From: LMUY01 sp964244585
GTDB lineage: Bacteria; Pseudomonadota; Alphaproteobacteria; Acetobacterales; Acetobacteraceae
Length of the DNA stretch: 64,000 bases
Assembly (NCBI GenBank): GCA_964244585.1
Contig: CAXTJM010000017.1
Span: 1-64,000, forward strand
Reading direction: 5' to 3'
Part shown: one piece after another, positions 45,015-54,512 of the stretch
Layout of the letters: each line of letters opens with the position of its first letter
How positions within the stretch are numbered: the first letter of the stretch is position 1
Program-made: the position numbers and the translations under genes
Notes under the pieces: model-generated
The model's input: the letters and a program-made list of their open reading frames with translations, nothing else
Databases searched by the model: none
Told to the model about the DNA's origin: nothing

Positions 45015-45099
45015 GTGACCCCATGCGAAAATCCCATATCGCACTGATCTTGGAATGAAAATGCGAAGTGGGATGGGGTCACTTTTCGCGCGAAAAGTA
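45015..45099. repeat. Right repeat and large stem-loop behind the helicase
   Basis: GTGACCCCAT (45015-45024) pairs with ATGGGGTCAC (45073-45082), and ATCCCATATCGCA pairs imperfectly with TGCGAAGTGGGAT inside it. The outer end CTTTTCGCGCGAAAAG (45083-45098) is itself a perfect 16-bp palindrome. The stretch 45067-45093 is the inverted copy of the left repeat. May act as element end, terminator, or structured RNA. Confidence 0.75.
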
Positions 45100-45353
45100 A
45101 TCCTACCGGACAATCAAAGTCTCTTTGAAAATCAATGATCTCCGTCCGCAACGGAGGGGGTCGCTCTTGGGAGCGATTTTACACCGCGCGGTCTGGCCGT
45201 GCCCGACGCAAGGCATTCCGCGAGGCAAGTTGGACGACAAGGAAAGGCAAGCCCACGGACACCACCTGCGGCGGATGCGTGTCCGTGTGCACGTCTAATC
45301 ACAGATCCTGGACCCGCCCGCAGTGCTCAGCGGATGCTTACCCTATTGGTTTG
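45100..45353. other. Region between helicase cassette and gulonate operon
   Basis: About 250 bp without a credible gene. An inverted repeat CACGGACAC/GTGTCCGTG lies at 45254-45287 (16-base loop), possibly a terminator remnant. Nothing else seen. Confidence 0.4.
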
Positions 45354-45392
45354 TTGACCACGATCAAAGCAGCTTGTATCCCGGGATACAAG
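45354..45392 (+). promoter_or_regulatory. Promoter with 20-bp palindromic GntR-type operator
   Basis: The perfect palindrome CTTGTATCCCGGGATACAAG occupies 45373-45392, 18 bp before the first ATG of the catabolic operon. TTGACC at 45354-45359 can serve as -35; a -10 (TATCCC, 45377) would lie inside the palindrome, so a bound repressor would block RNA polymerase. TTGTA...TACAA half sites are typical of FCD-type GntR regulators, and such a gene is in the same operon. Confidence 0.75.
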
Positions 45393-45410
45393 AGAAGGGA
45401 AACGGGCAGG

Positions 45411-46412
45411 ATGGTGGCGATCGCGGTTGAGCAGCCGCACCGGTTGCAAGTGCGGGACGATCCGGCAGAGGCCGTCGGCGAGCATGACGTGCTGGTCGCC
45501 GTGCACCGGGCCGGGATCTGCGGCTCCGACATGCACATCCTCCATGGCACGAACCCCTTCGCCCGCTATCCCCGGATCATCGGCCACGAGATGGCCGGCG
45601 TGGTGGAGGCGACCGGCCCCGGTGTGACCCGGCTGCAGTCCGGCGCCCACGTGATGGTGGACCCGGTGGTTGCGTGCGGCCACTGCTACCCTTGCCGGGT
45701 CGGGCGGCCCAACGTGTGCGCCAAGCTGCAGGTGTTCGGCGTGCACCGGGATGGCGGGTTCCGTGACCGGCTGGTGGTGCCCGAGGGCAACGCCATACCC
45801 GTTGCCACCGGCCTTCCCTTCGCCATCGCCGCGCTGGCCGAGCCGCTCTCCATCGCGGCGAACGTATTGTCGCGCACCGGGTGCACCGCCGAGGACACCG
45901 TGCTGGTATACGGCGCCGGCACCGTGGAGGTGACCGTGCTGCAGGTGGCCAAGCTGTTCGGTGCCCGCTGCCTGGTGGCCGACCTGGACCCCGGCCGCCT
46001 CGAGCGTGCCCGCGGCTTGGGCGCCGACGTCACGCTACAGTCCGGTGTGGACGACATTCCCGCCGCGGTCGCAGGTGAGCTGGACGGCTTAGGCCTCTCC
46101 TTGGTGATCGACGGCGCGGGCGTGTCGGCGCTGCTGGCGGAAGCGTATCGGGTCGTGGCGCCGGCCGGTCGCATCGGCCTGCTGGGGTTCTCGCCCGAAC
46201 CCACGCCCGTGGTGCAGCAGTTGATCGTCAGCAAGGAGCTGACCCTCGCCGGCTCCCGCCTCAACCGCCGCTTGTTGCCGCAGGTTATCGGATGGCTGGA
46301 ACAAGGCCGCCTGCAGCCCGCTGCCATGATCACGCAGACCTTTGCCGCGACCGATGCCCGCGCGGCGTTCGACCTGGTCGAGGACGAACCGGAACGGACC
46401 ATCAAGGTCTAG
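45411..46412 (+). CDS. Zinc-dependent dehydrogenase, probable L-gulonate 5-dehydrogenase
   Basis: Medium-chain dehydrogenase of 333 residues, RspB/sorbitol dehydrogenase type. Catalytic zinc ligands in GICGSDMHILHG and IGHEMAGVVE, structural-zinc cluster CGHCYPCRVGRPNVC, then the NAD-binding VYGAGTVEVTVLQVAK, where the usual last Gly of G-x-G-x-x-G is Val, and Asp in VADLDPGRLE for NAD preference. ATG 45411 with GGGCAGG before it. RspB of E. coli oxidises L-gulonate to D-fructuronate, and the following fructuronate reductase, mannonate dehydratase, KDG kinase and aldolase make exactly the lower pathway, so the same reaction is likely; another uronate/polyol is possible. First gene behind the operator. 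Confidence 0.8.
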   Translation: MVAIAVEQPHRLQVRDDPAEAVGEHDVLVAVHRAGICGSDMHILHGTNPFARYPRIIGHEMAGVVEATGPGVTRLQSGAHVMVDPVVACGHCYPCRVGRPNVCAKLQVFGVHRDGGFRDRLVVPEGNAIPVATGLPFAIAALAEPLSIAANVLSRTGCTAEDTVLVYGAGTVEVTVLQVAKLFGARCLVADLDPGRLERARGLGADVTLQSGVDDIPAAVAGELDGLGLSLVIDGAGVSALLAEAYRVVAPAGRIGLLGFSPEPTPVVQQLIVSKELTLAGSRLNRRLLPQVIGWLEQGRLQPAAMITQTFAATDARAAFDLVEDEPERTIKV

Positions 46413-46442
46413 CTCGCCTTCAACGAATAGGAAACACCAAGA

Positions 46443-47258
46443 ATGACCCACCGACGACTTCTGCTCCGTTGCGCGCTGGCCGCCGCCCTCACACTCGGCA
46501 CGGTCGGCGCCCAGGCCCAAGCCCAGGCGCCCGGGCTGCTGCAGCAGATCATATCGCGCGGTACGCTGCGCATCGCCGTGCTGCCGAGCCTGCCGCCGTA
46601 TAGCCGGGTTACCCCCGCCGGCGAGCCCGAGGGCTACGACATCGATGTCGCGAAGCGGCTCGCGGACGCGCTGAAGGTGAAGCCCGAGTTCGTCATCACC
46701 GACATCCCCGGCCGTGTCACCTCGCTGCAGACGCACAAGGTGGACGTGACGATCGCCGATTTCACCCGCAACGTCGAGCGCTCGCTGACCATCGCCTTCA
46801 CCGACCCCTACTTGGTGACGCAGATGCGCATGCTGGTGCCCGACGGCGCGAAATGGAAGTCGATCGCAGACATGGGCGACGGCGACGGCATCCGGGTCGC
46901 GATCTCCCGCGGCGGCACGGCCGAGCACGCGGTGCCGGCCGCCGTGCCCAAGGCCACGCTGGTGCGGTTTAATACCCAGGCCGACGAGATGAGCGCCTTG
47001 CTCTCCGGCCAGGCGGACGCGATGGCGGAGGACGATTTCTATAACACGCAGGCGATCAAGGACCGCCCCGGCAAGTTGCGTCAGCTCGAAGGCACGCTGG
47101 CCCGTGCGGAGCTGGCAATCGGCCTGCCCCCCGGCGATCCGGAGCTCCTCCGGGTAGTGAACCTGTTCGTGGAACAGCTGAACGCGTCCGGCGACAATGC
47201 CCGCATGTTCAAGAAGTGGTTCGGCTTCGACCAGCCCCCCATCCAGGCGCACTTCTAG
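46443..47258 (+). CDS. ABC transporter substrate-binding protein, family 3
   Basis: Periplasmic binding protein of 271 residues, cluster F/family 3 (polar amino-acid type). Signal peptide at 1-27 (LLRCALAAALTLGTVGAQAQA). Family motifs: GTLRIAVLPSLPPYSRV, EGYDIDVAKRLADALKV, IADFTRNVERSLTIAFTDPY, VAISRGGTAEHAV and GQADAMAEDDFY. Amino-acid binders of this family hold the ligand with Asp/Arg residues; the ligand here, from context, should be L-gulonate, a hexuronate or a similar sugar acid. 30 bp behind the dehydrogenase gene. Confidence 0.9.
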   Translation: MTHRRLLLRCALAAALTLGTVGAQAQAQAPGLLQQIISRGTLRIAVLPSLPPYSRVTPAGEPEGYDIDVAKRLADALKVKPEFVITDIPGRVTSLQTHKVDVTIADFTRNVERSLTIAFTDPYLVTQMRMLVPDGAKWKSIADMGDGDGIRVAISRGGTAEHAVPAAVPKATLVRFNTQADEMSALLSGQADAMAEDDFYNTQAIKDRPGKLRQLEGTLARAELAIGLPPGDPELLRVVNLFVEQLNASGDNARMFKKWFGFDQPPIQAHF

Positions 47259-47295
47259 TGTCCTGCGGCGGGTATTAAGGCTGGGTTACGGCCTG

Positions 47296-47970
47296 ATGGG
47301 CTACACCTTCACCCTCCGGACGATCTACCCTTACCTTGGCGACCTCTGGCAGGCCGCGGGGGTCACGCTGGTCCTGTCACTGCTGGCGATCGTCATCAGC
47401 ATCGTGCTCGGGGCCGGCATCGCCATCCTGCGGCGCAGCACCTCGCGGCTGCTCCGGGTCCTCGGCGCCAGCTATGTCGAGGTCATGCGCAACACGCCGC
47501 TGCTGGTGATCCTGTATGTCATCTACTTCGCCGGCCCCGCGATCGGCGTGCGGCTGTCCTCCTTCAACGCCGCGCTGATCGGCTTGTCGGTGAACAGTGC
47601 CGGCTACATGGCCGAGATCCTGCGCGCCGGGCTGATCGCCCTGTCGCCGGGGCAGGTCGAGGCGGCGCAGGCCCAGGGCCTCACCGCGGTTCAGACCTTC
47701 CGCTACGTCGTCTTCCCGCAGGTGTTCCGGACCATCTACGCGCCGCTCGGCAACCAGGTGATCGCGGTCATCCTCGCCTCCTCGCTCGCCTCGGTGATCG
47801 CGCTGAATGAGGTGGCGTCGTGGATGGAGACCGTCGGCTCCACCTCCTTCCGCTTCTTCGAGACGTTCACCGTGGCGGCCGCCGTCTACCTCGTGCTGTG
47901 CCAGGTGGTGAACCTGGGCCGCATCGCGATCGGCCGGCTGCTGTTCCGCCCGGGTGCCGTCGCGCGGTGA
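47296..47970 (+). CDS. ABC transporter permease 1, polar amino-acid type
   Basis: Membrane subunit of 224 residues with about five transmembrane helices (AAGVTLVLSLLAIVISIVLG; LLVILYVIYFAGPAIG). The EAA loop reads EAAQAQGLTAVQTFRYVVFPQ and docks to the ATPase. ATG 47296 is chosen over starts further up because the transmembrane pattern begins there. Overlaps the second permease (GTGA). Confidence 0.9.
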   Translation: MGYTFTLRTIYPYLGDLWQAAGVTLVLSLLAIVISIVLGAGIAILRRSTSRLLRVLGASYVEVMRNTPLLVILYVIYFAGPAIGVRLSSFNAALIGLSVNSAGYMAEILRAGLIALSPGQVEAAQAQGLTAVQTFRYVVFPQVFRTIYAPLGNQVIAVILASSLASVIALNEVASWMETVGSTSFRFFETFTVAAAVYLVLCQVVNLGRIAIGRLLFRPGAVAR

Positions 47971-48640
47971 CCGAGAGCTGGCTCACCTACTGGCCGCTGC
48001 TGCTGCGGGCCGCCGGCATCACGCTCTGGCTGTCCTGGCTCGCCGTGCTGCTGGGCGTCGTGGGCGGGGCAGTGCTGGCGACGCTGCGGCTGTCAGGGTG
48101 GCGGGTGCTCCGCCTGGTTGCGCTGGCCTGTACGGAGTTATGGCGCTCGGTGCCGATCCTGATCGTAATGTTTTTCTGCTACTTCGGCGCGCCGCTGGTG
48201 CTCGGGCTCGACGTCTCCGCATTCGCCGCCGCGACCGTGGCACTCGCCCTGCATGCCAGCGCCAGCATGGCCGAGGTGATCCGCGCTGGCATCGGCAGCG
48301 TTGGGCGGGGCCAGTGGGAAGCCGCGCAGTCCGCCGGGCTGAGCCGGGTCCAGGTGATGCGCTACGTGGTGGCGCCGCAGGCGGTCCGCGTGATCCTGCC
48401 GCCCTCCGTCGGTGTATTCGTCACCACGTTGAAGGAAAGTTCGCTCGCCTCGGTGATCGGCTATATCGAGCTGACCAAGACCGACCTGCTGATCCGCGAC
48501 TCCACCGGAGGCGGGTTCGCGCCGCTGCTGGGTCTGGCGGTGCTGTATTTTCTTATCAACTACACCATCTCGCTCGGCGGCGGCGCGCTGGAACGGCGCT
48601 TCCATATCGGGCGCCGGGCGGACTTGGTCGGAGCCATGAC

Positions 48641-48644
<4 letters not shown>
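47967..48644 (+). CDS. ABC transporter permease 2, polar amino-acid type
   Basis: Second membrane subunit, 225 residues from GTG 47967 that overlaps the first permease's stop. Helices at AAGITLWLSWLAVLLGVVGG and LALACTELWRSVPILIVMFF; EAA loop EAAQSAGLSRVQVMRYVVAPQ. Forms a heterodimeric channel with permease 1. Its TGA overlaps the ATPase ATG (ATGA). Confidence 0.9.
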
Positions 48645-49396
<752 letters not shown>

Positions 49397-49425
49397 TCAT
49401 CCACTTCACCCCTCACACCAGGTGT

Positions 49426-49447
49426 GCAGAGGACGTCTGTCCTCTGC
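49426..49447. terminator. Hairpin between transporter and regulator genes
   Basis: GCAGAGGAC, loop GTCT, GTCCTCTGC: a perfect 9-bp stem followed by TGGGGTTTTGGG. The T-run is short, so termination may be partial and allow read-through into the regulator and catabolic genes. Confidence 0.5.
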
Positions 49448-49478
49448 TGGGGTTTTGGGCCAAGCCCCAAGCTGCCTG

Positions 49479-50207
49479 ATGGCCAAGCTCGCCAACCTGG
49501 CCAAGCTCGCCGCTCGCCCCACCGGCCAGCAGGTCTACGACGACCTGCACAGCCAGATCGTGCACGGCGGACTCCGCCCCGGCCAACCCCTGTCCGAAAC
49601 CAAGGTCGCCGAGCGCTACGGCCTCAGCCGTACCCCCGTGCGCGAGGTGTTCTGGCGCCTGGGTGAGGATGGGTTCCTGCGCGTCATCCCGCAAGTCGGC
49701 ACCTTCGTCGCCCCCATCAACATCCCTGCCGTGTACGATAGCCAGTTCGTGCGCGAGACGCTGGAATGCCGGGCCATCGCCGATGCCGCGCACAAGGCGA
49801 CCGACTCCACGCTCAACGTGCTGCGCACCCTGCTGGAGGACCAGGACAAAGCGATGCAGCGGCAGGATTTCCCCGGCTTCTTCGCCCTGGACGAGGCCAT
49901 GCACCGCACGCTGATGATGATCGCCGGCCGCCCATTCGTCTGGCAGGTCATCACGGGGGCCAAGGCACAGCTCGACCGGGTCCGCTTCCTCTCGCTCGAA
50001 GAGGGCGAGTGGCCCGGCATGATCATGGACCAGCACCGCACCATCGTGGACCGCGTGGCTGCGCACGACGCCGGCGGCGCCGTTGCCGTCATGACCGACC
50101 ACCTGCGCACGGCCTTCGCCGCCATCGGCCGCATCGCGACCGCTCACCCCGATTTCTTCGAGAGGGGCGAGACCTTCCCCCCCGAGATAGCAGAAGGAAC
50201 CGCCTAA
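49479..50207 (+). CDS. GntR-family regulator, FCD subfamily
   Basis: Transcription regulator of 242 residues. The winged helix is seen in VYDDLHSQIVHGGLRPGQPL, LSETKVAERYGLSRTPVREV and LGEDGFLRVIPQVGTFV. The FCD effector domain has metal/ligand-binding residues in FFALDEAMHRTLMMIAG and MDQHRTIVDRVAAHD plus VMTDHLRTA. UxuR/ExuR/GntR-FCD regulators bind hexuronate-derived acids and release DNA. Its TAA overlaps the ATG of uxuA (TAATG). It probably represses the operon through the palindrome at 45373-45392. Confidence 0.88.
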   Translation: MAKLANLAKLAARPTGQQVYDDLHSQIVHGGLRPGQPLSETKVAERYGLSRTPVREVFWRLGEDGFLRVIPQVGTFVAPINIPAVYDSQFVRETLECRAIADAAHKATDSTLNVLRTLLEDQDKAMQRQDFPGFFALDEAMHRTLMMIAGRPFVWQVITGAKAQLDRVRFLSLEEGEWPGMIMDQHRTIVDRVAAHDAGGAVAVMTDHLRTAFAAIGRIATAHPDFFERGETFPPEIAEGTA

Positions 50208-51403
50208 TGGAACAGACCTGGCGCTGGTGGGGGCCGAGCGACCTGATCTCCCTGGCCGACATTTGCCAGATCGGTGCCACCGGCATCGTCACCGCCTTGC
50301 ACGACATCCCGACCGGGGTGGCATGGAGTGTGGAGGCGATCGCAGAGCGCAAGCGGATCATCGAGGCCGACCATAGCCTGGGCCTGCGTTGGGCGGTGGT
50401 GGAGAGCGTCCCGGTGCACGAGAGCATCAAGCTGGCCGAAGATGGCGCGGCGGCCTACTACCAGGCGTACCGCGACACGCTGCGCAACCTGGGCGCGGCG
50501 GGTGTGGACACGGTTTGCTACAACTTCATGCCCGTGCTGGACTGGGCGCGCACGCAGCTGCGCCACCCACTCCCTGGCGGCGCCACCGCCCTTCGCTTCA
50601 ACGCGCACGAGTTCGCCGCCTTCGACGTGCACATGCTGGCCCGCGAGGCTGCCGAAGCGGACTGGGCGCCGGATGTGCTCGACCGCGCCCGGCAGTGGTT
50701 CACGACGGCGACGGAGGAGATGAAGCGCGCGCTGCTGGCCACGATCATGGCGGGCCTGCCCGGTGCGTTCGACCGCTACGGCGTGGCGGAACTGCGCACC
50801 ATGCTCGCCCGCTACCGTGGCGTGGACCATGCCAGGCTGCGCGCCAACCTGCAGCGCTTCCTGGAGGAGGTGGTGCCGACGGCGGAACAGGCGGGGCTGC
50901 GACTGTGCATCCACCCGGACGATCCGCCCCGCCCGCTGCTTGGGCTGCCGCGCATCACCTCGACGGCGGACGATATCGCATTCATCCTGGATGCCGTGCC
51001 GTCGCCGTCGAACGGGCTGACGCTGTGCACCGGGTCACTCGGCGCACGGCCGGCGAACGACCTTTCCGCAATCGCCAGGCGATTCGCCGACCGGATCCAT
51101 TTCGTGCACCTGCGCAACGTGCGCAACGACGCCGACGGCTCCTTCATGGAGGCCGACCATCTGGCCGGCGACACGGACATGGTGGCGGTGGTGCGCGTCC
51201 TGTTGGCGGAGCAGCAGCGCCGCCAGGCGGCGGGCGACGCGCATTGGCGCCTGCCGTTCCGGCCGGACCACGGGCACGAGATGCTGGACGACGTCGGCAA
51301 GCCGCACCATCCCGGCTATCCGGCAATCGGCCGCATGCGCGGCCTGGCCGAGATCCGCGGCGTGATGACGGCCGTGGCCCAGCAGGATGGGTTTGCGCTC
51401 TGA
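50207..51403 (+). CDS. uxuA: Mannonate dehydratase
   Basis: D-mannonate dehydratase of 398 residues, normal length, converting D-mannonate to 2-keto-3-deoxy-D-gluconate. Family motifs: MEQTWRWWGPSDLISLADICQ, VVESVPVHESIK, YNFMPVLDW, RLCIHPDDPPRPLLGLPRI with metal-binding His, CTGSLG, FVHLRNV and FRPDHGHEML. Coupled to the regulator (TAATG) and followed by uxuB after 10 bp. Confidence 0.95.
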   Translation: MEQTWRWWGPSDLISLADICQIGATGIVTALHDIPTGVAWSVEAIAERKRIIEADHSLGLRWAVVESVPVHESIKLAEDGAAAYYQAYRDTLRNLGAAGVDTVCYNFMPVLDWARTQLRHPLPGGATALRFNAHEFAAFDVHMLAREAAEADWAPDVLDRARQWFTTATEEMKRALLATIMAGLPGAFDRYGVAELRTMLARYRGVDHARLRANLQRFLEEVVPTAEQAGLRLCIHPDDPPRPLLGLPRITSTADDIAFILDAVPSPSNGLTLCTGSLGARPANDLSAIARRFADRIHFVHLRNVRNDADGSFMEADHLAGDTDMVAVVRVLLAEQQRRQAAGDAHWRLPFRPDHGHEMLDDVGKPHHPGYPAIGRMRGLAEIRGVMTAVAQQDGFAL

Positions 51404-51413
51404 TAGCGGTGCC

Positions 51414-52862
51414 ATGACCCGCCTTTCCCCCGCCGCGCTGGCGGTTCTCCCTGCCGCCGTCGCCCGCCCCCGCTACGACCGCAGCGCCGTGACCACGGGG
51501 ATCGTGCATCTCGGCCTCGGCGCCTTCCACCGGGCACACCAGGCCGTCTACACCGAAACCCTGCTGGCCGCCGGGGACACGCGTTGGGGTATCACCGCTG
51601 CCAGCCTGCGCAGCACCGGCACGCGGGACGCGCTGGCGCCGCAGGATGGCCTCTACACGCTGAACATCCGCGGCGACGAGGACCGGTGCGCCGTGATCGG
51701 CAGCATCCAACGCGTGCTGGTGGCACTCGAGAGCCCCCGCGTCTTGCTGGACGCAATGTGCGCGCCGGCCACCGCCATCGTCAGCCTTACCGTCACCGAG
51801 AAGGCCTATTGCCGCAACCCTGCGACCGGTGCGCTCGACGACGCGCACCCCGACATCGTGCACGACCTCGCCCATCCAGACGCACCACGCTCCGTCCTAG
51901 GCATCCTCGCCGCCGCCATCGCGCGACGCCGGGCAGAGGGAACGCGCCCGTTCACCGTGCTCTGCTGCGACAACCTCCCGGCCAACGGGGACGCCGTGCA
52001 CCGCGTGCTGAGTGAGTTCGCCCGGCTGCGATCGCCGGAGCTGGGCGCCTTCGTGACGGCGGAGGTCGCCTGCCCCGACACGATGGTGGACCGCATCGTG
52101 CCCGCCACCATCGACGAGGATCGCGCCCGGGTCGCCGCCGCGCTGGGTGTCGAGGATGCGTGGCCGGTGGTTGCCGAGCCGTTCACCCAGTGGGTGATCG
52201 CCGACCGCTTCCCCGCTGGGCGGCCCGCTTGGGAAGATGCCGGCGCCACGCTGGTGAACGATGTGGCACCGTTCGAGGCGATGAAGCTGCGGCTGCTGAA
52301 TGCCAGCCACTCGGCGCTGGCCTATCTGGGCTACCTCGCCGGTCGGGAGACGGTCGCGGAGGCGATGGCCGATCCCGGCCTGGCCGCCTTCGCCGCGCGC
52401 GTGATGGACGATGCCACGCCCACGCTGGCGCTGCCGCCTGGCACGGACGTGGCGGGTTACAAGCGCTCCCTGCTCGAACGGTTCCGCAACCCGGCGTTGC
52501 GTCACCGCACTTGGCAGATCGCCATGGACGGCACGCAGAAGCTGCCGCAGCGCATCCTGGCGACCATCGCAGACCGGCTCGCCGCCGGGTTGCCGATCGA
52601 GACGCATGCGATGGTGGTCGCGGGATGGATGCGCTTCGCCGCCGGGGTGGACGAGGCGGGGCGGCCGATCGATGTGCGCGACCCCAAGGAAGCAGAGCTC
52701 GCCGCCATCGCGCGCACGGCCGGGCCGGTGGCGACGCGGCTCGCCCCCGCACTGCTGGCGCTGTTCGGGGCGCAGGGCCGCGACGAACGCGTGGTGGCCG
52801 CCGTCACGGCGGCGTTAGGCCGGCTCTACGCGGTGGGCGCCGCGCGCGCTGTGCACGTATGA
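51414..52862 (+). CDS. uxuB: Fructuronate reductase (mannitol dehydrogenase family)
   Basis: Long-chain dehydrogenase of 482 residues. The Rossmann glycine motif is IVHLGLGAFHRAHQ, the catalytic Lys-x-x-x-x-Asn-x-x-His is EAMKLRLLNASHSALAYLG, and FTVLCCDNLPANGD marks the family. Reduces D-fructuronate to D-mannonate with NADH, joining the gulonate dehydrogenase product to UxuA. Mannitol dehydrogenase is a related option, but the setting favours UxuB. TGA overlaps the next ATG. Confidence 0.9.
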   Translation: MTRLSPAALAVLPAAVARPRYDRSAVTTGIVHLGLGAFHRAHQAVYTETLLAAGDTRWGITAASLRSTGTRDALAPQDGLYTLNIRGDEDRCAVIGSIQRVLVALESPRVLLDAMCAPATAIVSLTVTEKAYCRNPATGALDDAHPDIVHDLAHPDAPRSVLGILAAAIARRRAEGTRPFTVLCCDNLPANGDAVHRVLSEFARLRSPELGAFVTAEVACPDTMVDRIVPATIDEDRARVAAALGVEDAWPVVAEPFTQWVIADRFPAGRPAWEDAGATLVNDVAPFEAMKLRLLNASHSALAYLGYLAGRETVAEAMADPGLAAFAARVMDDATPTLALPPGTDVAGYKRSLLERFRNPALRHRTWQIAMDGTQKLPQRILATIADRLAAGLPIETHAMVVAGWMRFAAGVDEAGRPIDVRDPKEAELAAIARTAGPVATRLAPALLALFGAQGRDERVVAAVTAALGRLYAVGAARAVHV

Positions 52863-53761
52863 CGGGGCGCGTCGCCTCGATCGGGGAGTGCATGGTCGAG
52901 CTGCGGGAGCGGCCGGACGGGTTGCTGGAGCGCAGCCACGGCGGCGATACACTGAACACGGCCGTCTACCTCGCGCGGCTGGGCATAGGCGTGGACTACG
53001 TGAGCGCGCTGGGCGACGATCCCTGGAGCGACGAGATGGTCGCGCGCTGGCAGCAGGAGGGGGTCGGCACCGCCCTGGTGCACCGGCTGCCGGGGCGGCT
53101 GCCCGGGCTGTACATCATCGAGACGGACGCGAAGGGCGAACGGCGCTTCCTGTACTGGCGCGACAGTGCCGCCGCCCGGCTGCTGTGGGACCATTTGGAC
53201 CCCGCAGCGCTCGCCCCGTTCGACCTGGTGTATCTGTCGGGTATCACGCTGTCGATCTACGACGACGCGGCCCGCGACCGACTGTTCGCCGCCCTGGCTG
53301 CCGGCAAGGCCCGCCTGGCGTTCGACACCAATTTCCGCCCGCGTGGCTGGCCGGACCTGGCGGTGGCGCACCAGCTCTACCGGCGCATGTTCGAGCTGGC
53401 CGACATCGTGCTGGCCTCGGCGGAGGACTTGCGGCTGCTGTTCGGCGATTCCCGGCAAGCCGAACTGCTGCGCCACGCACCCGGCCGGGAGATCGTGCTG
53501 AAGCTGGACGAGCCCGCCTCCCGCGTGGTGGCCGCCGGCCTGGACGCCGTGGTGCAGGCGGGGCCGGTGGCGCACGTAGTGGATACGACGGCGGCCGGGG
53601 ACAGCTTTTCGGCCGCCTACCTCGCCGCGCGGCTACGCGGGAGCGATCCGGTGCAAGCGGCGCGGGCCGGGCACGCCCTGGCCGGGGTGATCGTGGGTCA
53701 TCCCGGTGCCATCATTCCCCGCGGCGCCATGCCGACTTTCCCGTTGGAGACGCTTTCGTGA
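52859..53761 (+). CDS. kdgK: 2-keto-3-deoxygluconate kinase (PfkB family)
   Basis: Sugar kinase of 300 residues. PfkB signatures: IGECMVELRERPDG, GGDTLNTAVYLARLG, LSGITLSIYDD, AFDTNFRPRGW and the second signature DTTAAGDSFSAAYLAARL with the catalytic Asp. Phosphorylates 2-keto-3-deoxygluconate. Start overlaps the uxuB stop (ATGA), stop overlaps the aldolase GTG (GTGA). Confidence 0.93.
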   Translation: MTGRVASIGECMVELRERPDGLLERSHGGDTLNTAVYLARLGIGVDYVSALGDDPWSDEMVARWQQEGVGTALVHRLPGRLPGLYIIETDAKGERRFLYWRDSAAARLLWDHLDPAALAPFDLVYLSGITLSIYDDAARDRLFAALAAGKARLAFDTNFRPRGWPDLAVAHQLYRRMFELADIVLASAEDLRLLFGDSRQAELLRHAPGREIVLKLDEPASRVVAAGLDAVVQAGPVAHVVDTTAAGDSFSAAYLAARLRGSDPVQAARAGHALAGVIVGHPGAIIPRGAMPTFPLETLS

Positions 53762-54390
53762 CCGAAGCCTCGCGCCAGGACCAGCTTGCCTCCCTGCTCG
53801 CTATCGGCCGGGTCGTCCCGGTGATCACGATCAACGACCTGGCGGACGCGGTGCCGCTCGCGCGAGCCCTGGTGGCCGGGGGGGTGCGGCTGCTGGAGAT
53901 TACGCTGCGCACCAAGCTTGGCATGGCGGCGGCGGAGGCGATCATGCGCGCCGTGCCAGAGGCGGTGGTGGGCATCGGCACGGTGCTGACGCCAGCGGAC
54001 ATGGCGCGGGCTGTGGCGAGCGGTGCGCGGTTCGCACTCAGCCCGGGCGCCACGCCGGCACTGCTGGACGCGGCTGCCGCGGCACCGATTCCCTTCCTGC
54101 CCGGCATCGCCACGGCATCCGAGCTGATGGCAGCGATGGTGCGGGGGTTCGACACGTTGAAGTTCTTCCCCGCCGGCACGGCCGGGGGTATCCCGGCGTT
54201 GCGGGCGCTCGCGGGCCCGTTTTCGACGGCGCGGTTCTGCCCTACGGGTGGGATCACGGAAGCGAACGCGACGACATGGCTGGCGGAACCGAACGTGGTC
54301 GCGGTGGGTGGATCATGGCTGACGCCGGCCGCGGACATGGCGGCGAAACGATGGGGCGCAATCACGCAACGAGCACGGGCCATTTTTTGA
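53758..54390 (+). CDS. eda: KDPG aldolase
   Basis: 2-keto-3-deoxy-6-phosphogluconate aldolase of 210 residues, class I. Catalytic Glu in RLLEITLRT, GIGTVLTPADMARAV, FALSPGATPALL, the Schiff-base Lys in FDTLKFFPAGTAGG and phosphate-binding CPTGGITEAN. Splits KDPG to pyruvate and glyceraldehyde-3-phosphate, ending the pathway. Last gene of the operon. Confidence 0.95.
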   Translation: MTEASRQDQLASLLAIGRVVPVITINDLADAVPLARALVAGGVRLLEITLRTKLGMAAAEAIMRAVPEAVVGIGTVLTPADMARAVASGARFALSPGATPALLDAAAAAPIPFLPGIATASELMAAMVRGFDTLKFFPAGTAGGIPALRALAGPFSTARFCPTGGITEANATTWLAEPNVVAVGGSWLTPAADMAAKRWGAITQRARAIF

Positions 54391-54512
54391 GGGCGTCGCC
54401 CTGGCGAGCGTGTCCACGGCAAGGCGGACGCGCCACTGACCCGTGCCGGGCCGAGACTATGCAGTGTCGGCTCTTAGACCAGCGACGTCCGCGGCACGGC
54501 ATTCGGCTCTTG
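54391..54512. other. Short gap behind the operon
   Basis: About 120 bp between convergent eda and the SDR pseudogene. No gene and no clear terminator. Confidence 0.35.

Noticed and set aside
45135..45410. Upstream extension of the gulonate dehydrogenase from ATG 45135
   Set aside because: Would run through the operator and promoter; the extension has no family similarity and ATG 45411 fits the domain start.
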